A model generated the notes under the pieces. It searched no databases. It was not told the DNA's origin and saw nothing but the letters and a program-made list of their open reading frames with translations. A stretch of 64,000 bases of DNA from Melieria omissa (taxonomy: Eukaryota; Arthropoda; Insecta; Diptera; Ulidiidae). Each line of letters starts with the position of its first letter. The stretch's first letter is position 1. A program made the translations under genes and the position numbers. The stretch covers positions 4,712,001 to 4,776,000 of the forward strand of contig OZ020267.1 of assembly GCA_963971225.1 (NCBI GenBank). The letters are read 5' to 3'. This document shows positions 47,332-58,079 of the stretch, piece by piece.

Positions 47332-47596
47332 CACGTTCGCGGACATGAATGCTATAGCAGTCATTTTCATTGGCATTCAAATTTTAAAGCCAATTTTTAT
47401 TAATTCAATTTTAAATTAACTGAAATTTTTGTAAATAATATGCTATATCATTCAATGTGTATAACGGCTAAAATACGATAATCTGACAACTGCAACAATA
47501 TATGTGTCATCAAATTTCAGATAGTTCTACTAGTTTCCACAAAAATTGACTCTCTACTCTTGCAGCTTACTGAAATGTTTACTGTCCGCGAACGTG
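47332..47596. mobile_element. TTAA-flanked miniature element with perfect 14-bp ends
   Basis: CACGTTCGCGGACA begins the element and its exact reverse complement ends it. TTAA lies on both sides (47328-47331, 47597-47600). The interior (265 bp in total) is AT-rich and noncoding. It is a TTAA-duplicating, probably piggyBac-like element. Confidence 0.88.
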
Positions 47597-47600
47597 TTAA

Positions 47601-48110
47601 ATATAGTCATTCAACTAAATTGAATTTAATATTTAATCATAGCTATGAATAAGCAAAATATGAAATTTGTGATCCAAAATTTCGTTGAAATATTTAATAA
47701 CGACTATATTTGTTAATAGTTGGAAATGATTATATTATAAATTAGTCAGCATATCATGTCCTCTCATTCATTTAAATATGATGAATATAAATGAATAAAT
47801 GATAAATGATGAATTAAATAAAAATTAATATTAAAAATTAAATTGAAAAAATTATTTTATATTAATTAATTAATAAAAATTATATAAAATTAATAAATAA
47901 TATAAATGCTGCTGTTTTTTTAAATAGAGATTGAGCTACTAAAGACTTTTTCAACTCTCAATTCTCTTAGTCTCTTCCCTCCTAAGAGACGATAGATGGC
48001 GTCCCATCACCTACGAATGCTTGCTACAAACTAATCACCCACAATTACAGAATTTCAAGAGTTAAATGTAACAAACCAAAGGCATTATAAGCCTAGTTGA
48101 GGCCTTATGC
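47601..48110. other. AT-rich noncoding DNA
   Basis: ATTAATTAATAAAAATTATA-type low complexity at 47760-47910; nothing else seen. Confidence 0.5.
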
Positions 48111-48112
48111 TC

Positions 48113-48341
48113 CCAAGCGAACTGAACAAGAAGACCAAAGACCCTTCCTAGTCTTTGAACTAAACAAGTCATTAAATCATTAACTAATCATTTCATCATG
48201 AGAAATTTTTAAAAAGTTTGTTAGGTTAGAATCACCAAGCAAACTGAACAAGAACACTAAAGACCCTTCCTAGTCTTTGAAAAGTCGTAAAATCATTAAT
48301 TAATCATTTAATTCTATAAGAAAATTTTAAAAAGTTAGCTA
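48113..48341. repeat. About 122-bp tandem duplication
   Basis: AAAGACCCTTCCTAGTCTTT occurs at about 48137 and 48259, within units starting CCAAGCGAACTGAACAAGAA (48113) and CCAAGCAAACTGAACAAGAA (48235). Confidence 0.92.
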
Positions 48342-50810
48342 CAATCACGTTTATACGTCATGAAAGAGCAATTGAAATATCAGTTTTATATTAACTCACA
48401 ACACGAACTGTTGAACGACATGAATACATAAAAATCCTATAAGCATCCCACACACAACAATAATCCTTTGAATTTCCAAAAGTCCTTTGCATCAATTTAA
48501 ATGTGCCTTCACTTTCATTGTGCCTCGTATATTTTATTAAAATTGCTCGAATGTGTGTACTAAATGTTTATTTACGTTTAGAATTCAAACCGCAAATAAG
48601 TTGCGAAAATTTCAACAAAAAACACGAAATTGCTGACAGTTCAATAAATGCAAAAAGCAAATAACGCTGAGCTGTTGCGTTGCGTTGCCGCAAGTCAATG
48701 ATTAATTTATGTCAACTTAATTTCTGCCACATGATGCGGCAACATTCAACGCAACGAAAATGTTTCCCCTATTTAAGTCAGCAAGCACAGTCAAGCCGAC
48801 AGACAGACAAATGAACGGACACAGCCAGGCGCAAACGTACAGACTCGGTCATAGTTTGTGTAATTTAGTTTTGCTTGTGGGCCTGTTAGCTGGTTTCATT
48901 TGCTTGTTTGCGTGTTTATTAAATTTTCCGGGTATCTGGTGCGACCGACTGCATTCGAATGGCGACTGGTGGCGGCAGAACTCGCTGGCGAAGAAGAAGG
49001 CTGCTTGTCGGCAAGGTGGGTGGCAATGATTCGACCGCAACAACGAATGGCAATTCCATGTCAATGTGCGACATTATTACAACAACACGTAGTAGGAACA
49101 ACAGTAACGACATGCAATTTCGTGTAACTCATTAGTTGTTGTAGTCGGGATTGGAGTTAATGAAAACGTGCGCCGAAGCAGCGGAGAGCTTTGAGTTGAC
49201 AAGCAGACAAATAAGCGGCCACATGTGGCCGATATTAAAGTTCGCTAAAAACAACAAAAAACACACATTGCATGGGGGACTGAACCACTTGCAAAGCTAT
49301 CTATTAGCCAAATCATATTTGGCCACTGCGGGGCAGTTGGCGCGTTGCTCTGCTCGACTGCAAAACCATAAACGAAAATTGCGAATATGTCACATACTCG
49401 TACCTTTCGAACTCTACAGCGCAATGTCACGTGCGCAAAACGCTGGCAACCCACTTAGTTAAGAACCCATTACGGCCAATGTCGGCAACAGCAGGTGAAT
49501 GACTGGGGAATGTTATACCAATTTATCAGCACACGAGCAGCCAAACCGAACCCACCCACCCATCCAACGTCCAATAAGCTCTACAATTCACCTCTAGTTG
49601 ACAGCTGCCGCTACAAATGCCATCACCAGCCACACTGTGCTGAGCGCAACTTGTTTCTTTCGTTGGTTATCCGCCCAGCTAAATCTTAACCAAATGTCGC
49701 ACATGCTCTGCCGCGTATATGGAAATGTTTCCCTTTTATTGTATTACATTTCATCAATTTTTCAGTCAGAATCCATTCCACCCATCCATCCATTCATGCA
49801 TTCAACCAACCAACCAACCAACCGTTCATTCATTCGTTCTTTCGTTTGTTCGTGCAGCAGCGCCGCACCCCACGTCCTTTGCTGATCAGCTCAAAAGTAA
49901 ATTGCAAAGGTGAAATGACGATATTCAAACTATTTCATATTCAAAACACACACATACTTGTGTACCCCGCTACCCCTACAAATGACTTCCCCGTCCCCAT
50001 CACGGCCGCAATTGCATTATGTAATTTGGCAAACCTACACCCGGCAACCGAAACTCAACTACAAAAACGCATAAAAACACATACAATATGGCGCACATAC
50101 TATGTACATATATACATACATACATATATATATAACTAGCTAAATACAATATGTTTAAAGTGCGACATTTTTGTAGCAACATTGCGCCAAGACTCATTTA
50201 TTGTAAAATTGCGTTCGTTTCATTGCGAAATGAAATCGTGTCCCTTGTTCCTGCAGGCTGCTGCTGCTAACTGTCTGCACCTGTGTCCCATTTGCTGCGA
50301 CTCCTCTACTCGCAATCTTTCGCCTTTAAAGCGCAACTATTAGCTGTTCTCTCTACCCACTTCATCCCCCCTCCGAATATTAAACATTTTAGCGTTTTTC
50401 TGGGAAATTTCAGATGCCACTTTGCGGAAAATTACCTTTAGCCATTATCCCAGATTCGTTGGGGTTCACGCTGTCTCCACATTTTTGTGCGAATAAACTG
50501 AAAGTAGAAAAAATATGCAAATATTTTAAATACATTTTTGATTTCTACGATTTTTGCTGTAATAAATGAAATTAAAATTTTCCATTAGACTTTGATGGAG
50601 TTAAGAAGAAGTTCAAAATTATTGAAGCCTTAAGATGTTTTTTGGTTCAACATTGTTGCCATTGGTACATTTTCAGAATCCGTCTAAGAATCAGTATTTA
50701 CAATATTTAATAAAATCTATGAATAAGAAATGTAAATTTAAATAAACAGGAAAACACAACATTTTTATTAAAAAATATCTATTTATAAATGTTTACAGAG
50801 ACAAAATGCG
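48342..50810. other. GC-richer noncoding block with simple tracts
   Basis: CAACCAACCAACCAACC lies near 49804 and (ATACAT)n near 50110. Frames of 64-103 residues overlap on both strands. A 48760-49029 frame includes a chance hydrophobic stretch. No gene is recognised. Confidence 0.4.
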
Positions 50811-50819
50811 CTCAACTAA

Positions 50820-51185
50820 AATCGAAATTACAACTTTGAAAAATTGCTCCACATCCGCTCAGAAGTTGCTCTTAGAGGGTTAAAATCTATGACTGGCCTC
50901 CACTCATTTTTTCTTCTGAACATTTCTTTCGAACATAGTTACCCCCTATCTTCAACCCTTAACGAGGCTTCATACAAAATGATTGATGATTTTATAAATG
51001 GGCTCCCAGTGCTCCCATGTGTCTTCCAGGCATATCAAATGTAGAACAGACCCCCATTTATTTTCCCTTCCAACTATTTTTTCCATACATACCCAATCGC
51101 TATCTACAACTCTTAAGGGGTCTGCCATACAAAACTGGTCATTTTCTATTGATTTGGCTCCCCACTGGTCAATGTTGTAGTTGCA
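50820..51185. repeat. Diverged tandem duplication, about 165 bp
   Basis: A block with CATACAAAATGATTGATGAT and GGGCTCCCAGTGCTC (50890-51015) is repeated at 51050-51175 with CATACAAAACTGGTCATTTT and TGGCTCCCCACTGGTC. Confidence 0.65.
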
Positions 51186-51364
51186 TGAAGTCGCATCTTG
51201 AAAACTACTGACCCGATTTAAATAATTTCTTCAACAGTTGGCAAAATTCTTGATTGCAAAAAATTCAAAATTAATTAAAGTGTAAAAATTGTACCAACAG
51301 AGGGCGCCCCATACAAATGAAGTTGTGAGAACGTTCACTTTTGGGTTTCTACAAAAGAAAAACA

Positions 51365-51465
51365 AAACCCAATAATCTCTCTTTTGAATATAATTCTCGA
51401 ATTCTCTTTGCATATGATTTGCAACCCAATAGTCTCTCAATTTTGAATATAACTCTGATCGTAAC
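51365..51465. repeat. About 55-bp tandem duplication
   Basis: CCCAATAATCTCTCTTTTGAATATAA-like and CCCAATAGTCTCTCAATTTTGAATATAA-like segments lie about 57 bp apart. They create part of a 157-residue minus-strand frame (51231-51704) that is probably not a gene. Confidence 0.75.
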
Positions 51466-51597
51466 ACATTTTCCGAAGCTATCTTTGATAAATTTTTCCA
51501 ACAAAGCATTGCAAAGCTAATAGCATTCAACCAAACGTTGAAAATATAGCGAATTTTTATGCTAAGTTTCACTGAAAAATACCTATAACTTGTAAAT

Positions 51598-52030
51598 AAT
51601 AGTACAAACTCCCACGTTAGCAGGAAAGTAAATGCCGAGGCAGATGGCAAGGATATTGTGTCCAAAAGAATAGAAAAAGAGCGAGACGGGCATTTGGCAG
51701 ACATTGTGTTCTATTACTGGAAACTCAGAAGACAACTTTTCAAGTAAAAATTATCTAGAAAAATATATCAGGAGAGTACGCCAGCTTACGCTACCAAAAA
51801 TGAAACTATCCAAGAAAGTAAACAGAAATTTGTTAGACTTGGCACAATCGCAACACACAGGAAAAGCGGCAAAAAAAGAAAAATATGATCCAAAGATTCA
51901 TTTGAGGTTTGAGACTGCAGGAAAACTTAAGTTTAATGAGACATTTAATGTAAAAAGCAAATGGCTTTGCTGGTTCCATGTGCCTCCAAATGTTCCCAAA
52001 AATTATTTGTTTTTTCAGGGAATCATATAG
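51598..52030 (+). pseudogene. Frameshifted coding relic of unknown family
   Basis: Two adjacent plus-strand frames both read like protein. The first (about 51598-51749) includes NAEADGKDIVSKRIEKERDG and FYYWKLRRQLF, then stops at TAA. The second (from about 51670 to TAG at 52030) includes YLEKYIRRVRQLTLPKMKLS, LLDLAQSQHTGKAAKKEKYD and KSKWLCWFHVPPNVPKNY. Lysine-rich, varied composition with no simple repeats suggests a nuclear or nucleic-acid-binding protein fragment. Either a frameshift joins them, or the first is an exon ending at a donor-like CAA|GTAAAA near 51744. The YWKLRRQ string is faintly reminiscent of JADE/BRPF scaffold proteins, but I cannot assign it. It could be a gene fragment captured by a transposon or a degenerate local gene. 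Confidence 0.4.
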
Positions 52031-53880
52031 AAGCCAATCGTATGTTTCTCTTGTTCTTCTACTTACTGGCTAAAAGTTACCGGAAAAAATTTCTCCAGTA
52101 AAAACTTGCAAGTTCTCACGAAATAAACTGCCACTTTCCGCTCTCAGTTTCCCTCTCGTTGCAAGAGAAGTGGCGTACAAAAACAGTATCCAGTAAAACT
52201 TTGTACAATTTTTTATAAAATTCGCACCCAAAAAGACCTAAAACCTACCAAATGTCCGCTTTGAAATCTGTTTTATTCCTTGGAACAAAAGATACAGCAA
52301 ATATTCGCTTCGATTTTTCTTTCATATTGTAGAAAAATCCTGTAGCAAATTTTAATAAGAATTGAAATTACAAGAGTTCAATTCAAACTTTATTTTATTG
52401 CAAATTTGTCTACAGAAAGTTCCCAGAGTTCTAGAATCCGTCCATAATAAAGCGACATATAACCGTTCTAAAAATTTGTAAAAATTATCGGCTCAGTAAA
52501 ATTTAGAAAACTCCCTTTAAAGCATTTTGTAAAAACTTTTCGTTAAATAAACCACCTCATACTTCCCTTCAACTTTAAATACTGAATTTGTCTGCTTCAC
52601 ATATTTCTTCATAGTTTCGACACAATAAACAATTTCGAATATTTTTGTATAATAAATAAAATTGTGCACCGATGCATTCTGTCAACCAGACCGTATTAAA
52701 TGTAGCATCGCCACATCTTTTAAACATGCCGCCCCACCCCGACCCGCTCTCTCTATTCGACTCATTCATATTCATATTTACTATTGAAAGTGTGAAAATG
52801 CACATAAATTCACGGTGACGTGCACAATTTTCCATTTCTCCCACTTTCAGTCACCATCGACCATATTTTTATGCTCAGCTGCGCCCAACTCTGCTGCTTC
52901 TTCTTCTCCTACTGGTGGCTCTTGTGTGTGTAAGTAATTTTTTGTCCGGTTAATGGAAAAAATATTAAATTGCATAAAAAAAACCTCGCTGTCTGCCATT
53001 TATGCCACAACACGCTTCGCCAATATAAATTCAACAAATTTTCGTTCCCCCCAATCATGGAATTTTTGCCAAAAAAATGAGCTTTTGTTTTTTGTCGCTG
53101 GTAATGTTTGTTTGCTTTTTTTCGAAAGTACATTTTCATGTTACAAAAACAATAAATATAGTTGGGTTAACAATCCGTGCAATATAACAAGCAAAAATTC
53201 TTGGCCACTGCTGGTTGTTGTTGTTCTTCGTGTACTATCAGCGCGCACTCACCATATGGAGGAGTTGGCAAGGATATGTTGACGACGACACGTTGTCGTC
53301 GCACTAGGGACACCAGGAAGATGGAGCGGACATTGACGACGCTGCGCTGCTTCATAAATATGCGATACGAAAGAAAAATGTGTATGAACGAAGCAGAGGA
53401 AATAATAATGTGGAAGATATTCCGTTGGGTCCAGTGGTCGCATGGCGACGCAGACGCGCGCAATGGCGTGGACGCTGCTGATGATGGTTGGATGGATGAG
53501 GGGTTTTGCTTTTTACATGGGCGAGAGACAAACAACAATTTGACATGTCGGTTCTTGTGTTATGTGGAAATTTATTCAAGAACAATTTTTTGGATGTTGG
53601 TTTTGTGAGAAACAAACATGCCGTCTCATAAGTTTGGGGATTTGATTTGTGGTCGAACACATTACTTCTGACAACGCACTCAACGTAATCGGATAGTCAC
53701 ATGAATGTAACTAAGTTTGGTGCGCCACATGGCAGGTGGCAGCAGTGGTCTAGAGGGCGCAGATTTACGACAAAAGATAGCAACAGCATAAATTTCATAT
53801 GAAATATGCGCCTAAAAGTATGCCGAAGTCAGAGTTACTTAGACTGCACTCAATTTACTTGTAGTCAAATTTAAATTTGC
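52031..53880. other. AT-rich then GC-richer noncoding DNA
   Basis: A GC-richer block (53180-53540) has a 143-residue plus frame (53177-53608) overlapped by minus frames of 64-123 residues. None has motifs, so no gene is called. Confidence 0.35.
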
Positions 53881-53884
53881 TTTT

Positions 53885-54015
53885 TTATTTATTCTGTTTT
53901 ACTTTATTTTATTTTACTTTATTTTATTTTATTATTTTATTTTATTTTATTTTATTTTATTTTATTTTATTTTATTTTATTTTATTTTATTTTATTTTAT
54001 TTTATTTTATTTTAA
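53885..54015. repeat. (TTTTA)n microsatellite
   Basis: About 25 TTTTA units with interruptions. It is the same pentanucleotide as at 13.3 kb but on the opposite strand. No hAT-like ends were found flanking it. Confidence 0.95.
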
Positions 54016-54018
54016 AAA

Positions 54019-54410
54019 TTTTTTTACTATTCAAATAAATTTGAATTCATTGCTGATATTTTTTTGATTATTTCATTCGACACAGAGCTCAAAGAGAGGA
54101 ATTTTCTTAAAATTTTTTAATCTTTTGAACAAAAATCTACTTAGAAATATAAATGAATGAATCAAGTACCCTCAACACCAACCAGAAACGCGTTGTGATT
54201 CTTGCGTGTGTGGAATCTTTTTACTATTCAAATAAATTTGAATTCATTTCTGCATTTTTTTGGATTAATTCATGTGATAAAGAGATCAAAAAGATACATT
54301 TTCTTACAATTTTTAATCTTTTGAAAGTACAAATCTTTATAAAAATACAAATCAAAGAATCAAATACCCTCAACTTCAACTAGAAACGCATTGTGGTTAC
54401 TTATAGAATG
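54019..54410. repeat. About 195-bp tandem duplication
   Basis: TTTTTACTATTCAAATAAAT starts units at about 54022 and 54217. Both end with a CCCTCAAC phrase and an AGAAACGCNTTGTG-like stretch. Confidence 0.92.
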
Positions 54411-55560
54411 AATTTTTGTTTCAATCTAATCAACAAATACATATATTATATCTATTCTATCCTTAACTTTATCTCTATCCCTTGCAACATTTCCATATTT
54501 GTGTAGTTTTTGCAGTGGCCACACTCGATCATTTGTAGCGAGTGTTGATTGCGGCTCCATTGTTTTATAGGCAAATAGACACGCACCCAATGGCCAAAGC
54601 ACTCCCCGCTGAATTTGCGTGTGTGCGTGCGAATAAATATTGGTTTAGCATGCGGCACGAACCCGTTTAGTTGGTGCTGCCATGCAACAACATGCAGATA
54701 TCATAATCCCATCTTGACGCAACTACCAATCTACCCACACACCCACCCGAACAAACCAACCAACCAAGCAACCAACCGACCACTCAGCCTGCTCCACTGT
54801 GGCAACCACCCAGCCACCGCTGTCAAATAGTGTGTAGTGTGTGTACTTGGAAAATATGTATTTTTGCTTAAAATTAGTTTTTCTCAATGAGAGTTTGTTG
54901 TTCTTTTTTATTTGCATTCAAACTCAACAAAGACGTGTTTGCGTGCGCACTCGTAGCTGTCGCAGTGAAGCTGACAGTGAAGGTGGAGGTGGAAGTTTAG
55001 GTGCGGAGGCGGTGTGCGGCTTGGCATATGTGGGTCGATGTGAGGCTGCTTAGTGCCGTTGTTGTTTTTATTTTTTTCTTAGTGTTGTTGTTAGTGCCGT
55101 TGTTGTTGACGATGTTGTTGATGTCGACGATAACGAGAAAGCAGCCATCGCCACGTCCGACATTCGGTCCGCATGAAATAATCGAACATAATGGGAAATG
55201 GCAATAAATTTTGTGCAAACTTTTCTCATGAATATTCCAAGCGAATAATACGATAATTGCATGAAAACTTTATCAATACGACAGCATCTCGCCCGTTAAT
55301 AAAGTTGGAGCTCGGATTTTTCGTTCGCATTTTTTTTACAGCATTTTTATTGTATTAAAGAACAGGTTTGATGTTGTAGCGGCCGCAGCAATCAATGGAA
55401 TTAAAATAAATAAAAATACAAAAAAATTAAAATATATAGAAAACTATATATATGTATGTGCAGGCATTCACGGTGCATAATGCACATCTATGCAAATATA
55501 CATACATATGTTTGTAAATACATAAGTAGTACCACAGGATTCCAGTTTGGTTAAAGGATT
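54411..55560. other. GC-richer noncoding block
   Basis: CCAACCAACCAAGCAACC lies near 54757 and GTTGTTG tracts near 55060-55110. No recognised gene. Confidence 0.4.
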
Positions 55561-55648
55561 TGTATACAAATTTAAATACCATATTTGCCACACAAAATTT
55601 TAGTTTGTTTTGGGGAGTTTGAACTATAAAAACCCCCTTGCGTGTAAC
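55560..55648. mobile_element. Fragment of the CAGTGGCGC-associated repeat
   Basis: TACCATATTTGCCACACAAA, GGGGAGTTTGAAC and AAAACCCCCTTGCGTGTAAC match the ordered blocks of the other copies. Confidence 0.45.
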
Positions 55649-55965
55649 ATTGTGTAGTATCTATTTTTTACTTGTAGTATTCATTCTGTTGTATCTGTAT
55701 GTGTGTATGTGGGAACCCTACGTAAAGTAGACTAGCCACTTTAATTTGGTCATCATTCATCGTCATTCCTACTTGTAGGCTCAGTTCATAATCTACGGGA
55801 TTTTATTTCGATTCTGCTACAAAATGTTACTGGCTCAGTTCGAATCCTAAGAAATCTCATTTAAATATCTTGACTTCTTCAAAATCATTTGTGCGCGTTG
55901 ATTGAAGAGCGAACAGGTGACCTGGACAAATCGGTGCTTATACCTCAACTTTCTAATGGAGAGCT

Positions 55966-56290
55966 CTTCTTCTTCTTCTTGACTGGCACGAAAGCCCGAT
56001 TACGAGACTAAGGCCTAGCTACCCGCAACCATCCGTGTTGTGCGTGCGATTTTTTTCAAGGTTGGAAGGGACCTACAGTTTTATGCCGATTCCGAACGGC
56101 GAGTTGGGAGCTTTTTCATAGGCAATTTTACTCTCAGAGGTTTGCCATTTCCTGCTGAGAGGACAGCCGCCGAAAGAAAAATTGTTGTTTTTCTTTTTTT
56201 TCGGTGTTAGCAGCAACCGAGTCTTGAACCTGGGTTCGAGCGTCACATTTGACTAGCGGCCCAACACACTAGTCAGCTGAGCTACGGCGG
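55966..56290 (-). mobile_element. tRNA-derived SINE with 9-bp target duplication
   Basis: On the minus strand the head reads CCGTAGCTCAGCTGACTAGT (A-box) and CCCAGGTTCAAGAC (B-box). A body with a GCCGATTCCGAACGGC core and AGAGGTTTGCCATTTCCTGC follows, and the element ends in an (AAG)n tail, seen as CTTCTTCTTCTTCTT on the plus strand. TGGAGAGCT is duplicated at 55957-55965 and 56291-56299. The element is 325 bp. Its body is shared with the SINE at 27010-27296 although the tRNA heads differ. Confidence 0.9.
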
Positions 56291-56464
56291 TGGAGAGCTA
56301 AAGTAGCTGAAAACTCCTTTTGTGGTATTTCATTTTAGGACTAAATATGTCAGACCTACTCTCGTTCTAAGGTATAGTTCACTCCTTATGTCTATTCCGT
56401 CTATTCTTCAAGTCTATTCCGATCATTTTCAGTATTGATCTCTAATCCTTATTGCTGGTCATCG

Positions 56465-56560
56465 CACAGCATATCGAAGCCATATTTTGCAACAGCAAGT
56501 TTTATATTTGGGTAGAAGGTTGGAACCCCAAAACCCCCCTCTATGTGCCACTAAAACCAC
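56465..56560. mobile_element. Fragment of the CAGTGGCGC-associated repeat
   Basis: AAGCCATATTTTGCAACAGC, TTGGAACCCCAAAACCCCCC and TATGTGCCACTA end next to the broken end of the mariner copy at 56563. Confidence 0.5.
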
Positions 56561-56562
56561 CA

Positions 56563-57723
56563 CCAATTTCAAGTGATCATTTTTCGGAATTTCCTCCAGT
56601 GCCCTCGTCGAAGCCCGTTGTGTGGTCTGAATGTCATCAAAAAAGCATCCTTTCAACTTCAATTTCAGTTTCGGGAACAAAGAGAAGTCGCACGATGCCA
56701 AATCAGGTAATTACGGCGGATGATTCAACACCTGATTCCGAGCCAAAAATTGACGAACAATGAGTGCTGTGTGACTCGGTGCATTATTGTGCAACAGAGA
56801 CCAACTTTTTGGATCGCGGTATTCTGGTCGAATACGACGGATTCTGGCCATCAAAAACCTTCAAAACTTCGAGGTAATATGCAGTAACTGTTTGACCAGT
56901 TGGAACAAATTCTTTGTGGATAATTTCTTTGCTATCGAAGAATGTGATGAGCATTGTTTTGAATTTTGATGGAACTTTTCGTGTTTTTTTGGCTCGTGGT
57001 GAGTTTTTTGATTTCCATTCTGCAGTTTGACGCTTGGTTTCTGGATCGTATTGGAAACATCATGTTTCATCACCCGTAACAATTGTTTTCAGGAAGTTTG
57101 GATCATTTTCTGCGGCTGCAACGATGTCTCTAGAATGAGTGACTCTCATTAATTTTTGCTCCTCAATGTGTGTGGAACAAATTTTGCGCAGACCTTTGTT
57201 TTGCACAAATCCTCGTAAAGGATGAGTCGGATAGTTTCTCTGTTCATGTTTAAGGCCTCTTCCATCATTTTCTGTGAAGCATTGCGGTCTTCTGCAATAA
57301 AATCACGAACTTTCTGGATCATTTCCGGCGTCCGAACTGAAATTGGCCTTCCTTCTTTTATTTCATCTTCTAGCGACTCTCTGCCATCCATAAAACGTTT
57401 ATGCCATAAAAAAACATTTGATCTTCATAAACAAGCATCGCCATACGCGTGCTGCATCATTTGGAATGTTTCTGATGCACTTTTAGCAATTTGTGCGTGG
57501 AATTTAATGATCGCTCTTTGCTCCATGTTAAAATTTCAACATCAAACGAAAACGTGTTTTGCAAAATGAATCTTAATAAATATTAAATGTCAACCAAATG
57601 TCATAAAATTTCGACAGTTAGTAGAAGAAGCTTGAAGTTTCGAAACGCAAGTGCTCGCACATAGATGGCGCGCTTGGTTGTTGAAATAAATTTCGAATCT
57701 TAATACATTATTGTCGTACTGTG
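56563..57723 (-). mobile_element. Mariner element, second family, 3' truncated copy
   Basis: The right end (the transposase 5' side) ends CTGTG before TA (57724-57725), and its reverse reads CACAGTACGACAATAATGTA, matching the ends of the copy at 60504. The transposase-encoding part runs leftwards. Similarity stops at about 56563, before the transposase C-terminus and the other inverted repeat. The two copies lie head to head, 2.8 kb apart. Confidence 0.9.
56565..57526 (-). pseudogene. Mariner transposase relic, second family, truncated
   Basis: Read from the ATG at 57526 on the minus strand, the frame encodes the mariner DNA-binding region (FMDGRESLEDEIKEGRPISV, NMNRETIRLILYEDL, VCAKFVPHTLRSKN). 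It then carries the catalytic core with TGDET and the HPP/SPDLA region. Breaks visible: a stop after DACL, a shift after RSKN, a stop in place of the tryptophan after TGDET, HNN instead of HDN (second catalytic aspartate lost), and a stop in the PPYSPDLA motif. The C-terminal WEKCI/GGEYFE end is absent. Confidence 0.9.
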
Positions 57724-57725
57724 TA

Positions 57726-58019
57726 CTTTTTAAATGATCCATAAATAAATAATCTGATCTATAGTTTGAAATTGTATATGTAATGTTGTACCATCTAACA
57801 GCCTAACCGATCCAAAGATAAATCAAACAACCCTCAAATATCTGTTTGTTGAAAAAAATAGTGATTGGCAAATATGATTTCAATTGGTATTTGGCTCAAA
57901 TGTTCTGTAAAGAAGCCGGGTCCCAAACTGACTGTCTTGACAATCGAAGTTCCATAATATTGTATTGAAAGACAGTTTTTATCATGTTTATATTTCTATA
58001 TTTATTGTTGGCTGCCATT
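57726..58019. other. AT-rich noncoding DNA
   Basis: Nothing recognised between the mariner and the tRNA-like sequence. Confidence 0.5.
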
Positions 58020-58076
58020 CGAACCCGTGACCCTGAGACTCGACGCTCAATGCTCTAACCACTGAGCTAAGTAAGC
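58005..58076 (-). pseudogene. tRNA-like sequence (relic or SINE head)
   Basis: On the minus strand: CTTAGCTCAGTGGTTAGAGC (A-box and D-arm), a TGAG/CTCA anticodon-like stem with an eight-base loop, then CACGGGTTCGAATGGC (T-arm/B-box). The acceptor stem 5' side GCTTACT has no partner on the 3' side and the loop is too long, so it is unlikely to be a working tRNA. It may be the head of a SINE extending leftwards; no tail was defined. Confidence 0.65.
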
Positions 58077-58079
58077 TTT

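Noticed and set aside
51231..51704. 157-residue minus-strand frame
   Set aside because: It crosses a 55-bp tandem duplication and is antisense to the more protein-like plus-strand frame.
53177..53608. 143-residue plus-strand frame
   Set aside because: Overlapped by frames on the other strand; no motif or splice context.
57222..57569. 115-residue plus-strand frame
   Set aside because: Antisense of the mariner transposase relic.
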